The translations under genes and the position numbers were made by a program. The notes under the pieces were generated by a model. The model saw only the letters and a program-made list of their open reading frames with translations, had not been told where the DNA came from and made no database searches. From positions 1 through 64,000 of the forward strand of contig CAJZBQ010000030.1 in assembly GCA_914767885.1 (NCBI GenBank): DNA of 64,000 nt. Reading direction: 5' to 3'. The DNA is from Blepharisma stoltei (lineage: Eukaryota; Ciliophora; Heterotrichea; Heterotrichida; Blepharismidae). Below are positions 63,856 through 64,000 of this stretch, piece after piece; the first letter of the stretch is position 1; every line of letters begins with the position of its first letter.

Positions 63856-64000
63856 TGGCATCGACGGAAATTTGACTCTGAGATGCATTCCTATGGAGTA
63901 GGTAGGGCCCATCATAATGATGCTGAAAAGACTCTTGTCCTTTTTAAAATAGGCCTTCATTTTTGGGATGACTTTTCAAAGAGGAAAGTTTTATTTCTCC
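63845..64000 (+). mobile_element. SINE-like element, cut by window end
   Basis: AAATAAAATAGTGGCATCG start and the following 150 bp align with 17244-17400 (TGAGATGCATTCCTATGGAGTAG-type, GGGCCCATC, GAGGAAAGTTTTATTTCTC). Confidence 0.8.

Overview
The window looks like the end of a germline (micronuclear) chromosome from a heterotrich ciliate of the Blepharisma type. The evidence is: (1) the first 3.15 kb is an 8-bp telomeric repeat, CCCTAACA in permutation; (2) in most genes TGA is read as Trp while TAA and TAG end the frames; (3) spliceosomal introns are only 15-17 nt, GTA...AG; (4) many exons are cut by extra DNA whose removal restores the reading frame to the base, as expected for internal eliminated sequences (IESs). 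The species and the germline status are inference; no comparison with a macronuclear sequence was possible here.

Layout. 1-8957 is a telomere and a decayed subtelomere: a kelch-type gene fragment running straight into the telomere, a TPR gene, a ubiquitin-like gene, a Tc1/mariner-like transposase relic and a GC-rich SINE-like element. 8958-19168 is one 10.2-kb surface-protein gene (Notch-type Cys repeats, Pmp-like beta-helix repeats, multi-TM C-terminus) cut by two introns, eight IESs and one SINE-like insertion; joining the pieces gives exactly 2447 codons plus stop. 19324-26258 holds LUC7 and two related RING-H2 transmembrane proteins around a coiled-coil gene. 27860-43362 holds Rab GDI, XRN2/Rat1, a YIPF Golgi protein, a tiny WW gene, a Fused/STK36-like kinase, a TPR gene, an F-BAR gene and a selenocysteine tRNA. 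44397-64000 holds two further kinases, AAMP, eS21, a TRIM-like kelch protein, a five-CH-domain protein, a P/U-type cyclin, two PB1-domain paralogues and several unrecognised genes.

Interrupting DNA falls into four groups. (a) AT-rich MITE-like IESs with termini of the type CTCCCC...GGGGAG and 2-3 bp repeats at the edges (TA, TTA or, without any TA, TCA). (b) Near-perfect palindromes. (c) Short TA-bounded IESs of 84-111 bp. (d) GC-richer SINE-like retroposons, 5' end of the type TTAAAATGG, flanked by 9-18 bp direct repeats and found inside exons of conserved genes; two of them are nested. For the genes checked, summed exon lengths are divisible by three only after removal of the inserts.

The most notable points are the UCA-anticodon tRNA-Sec in a genome where UGA means Trp, the IESs with TCA rather than TA edges, the precise exonic retroposon insertions, and the mostly synonymous differences between their flanking repeats.
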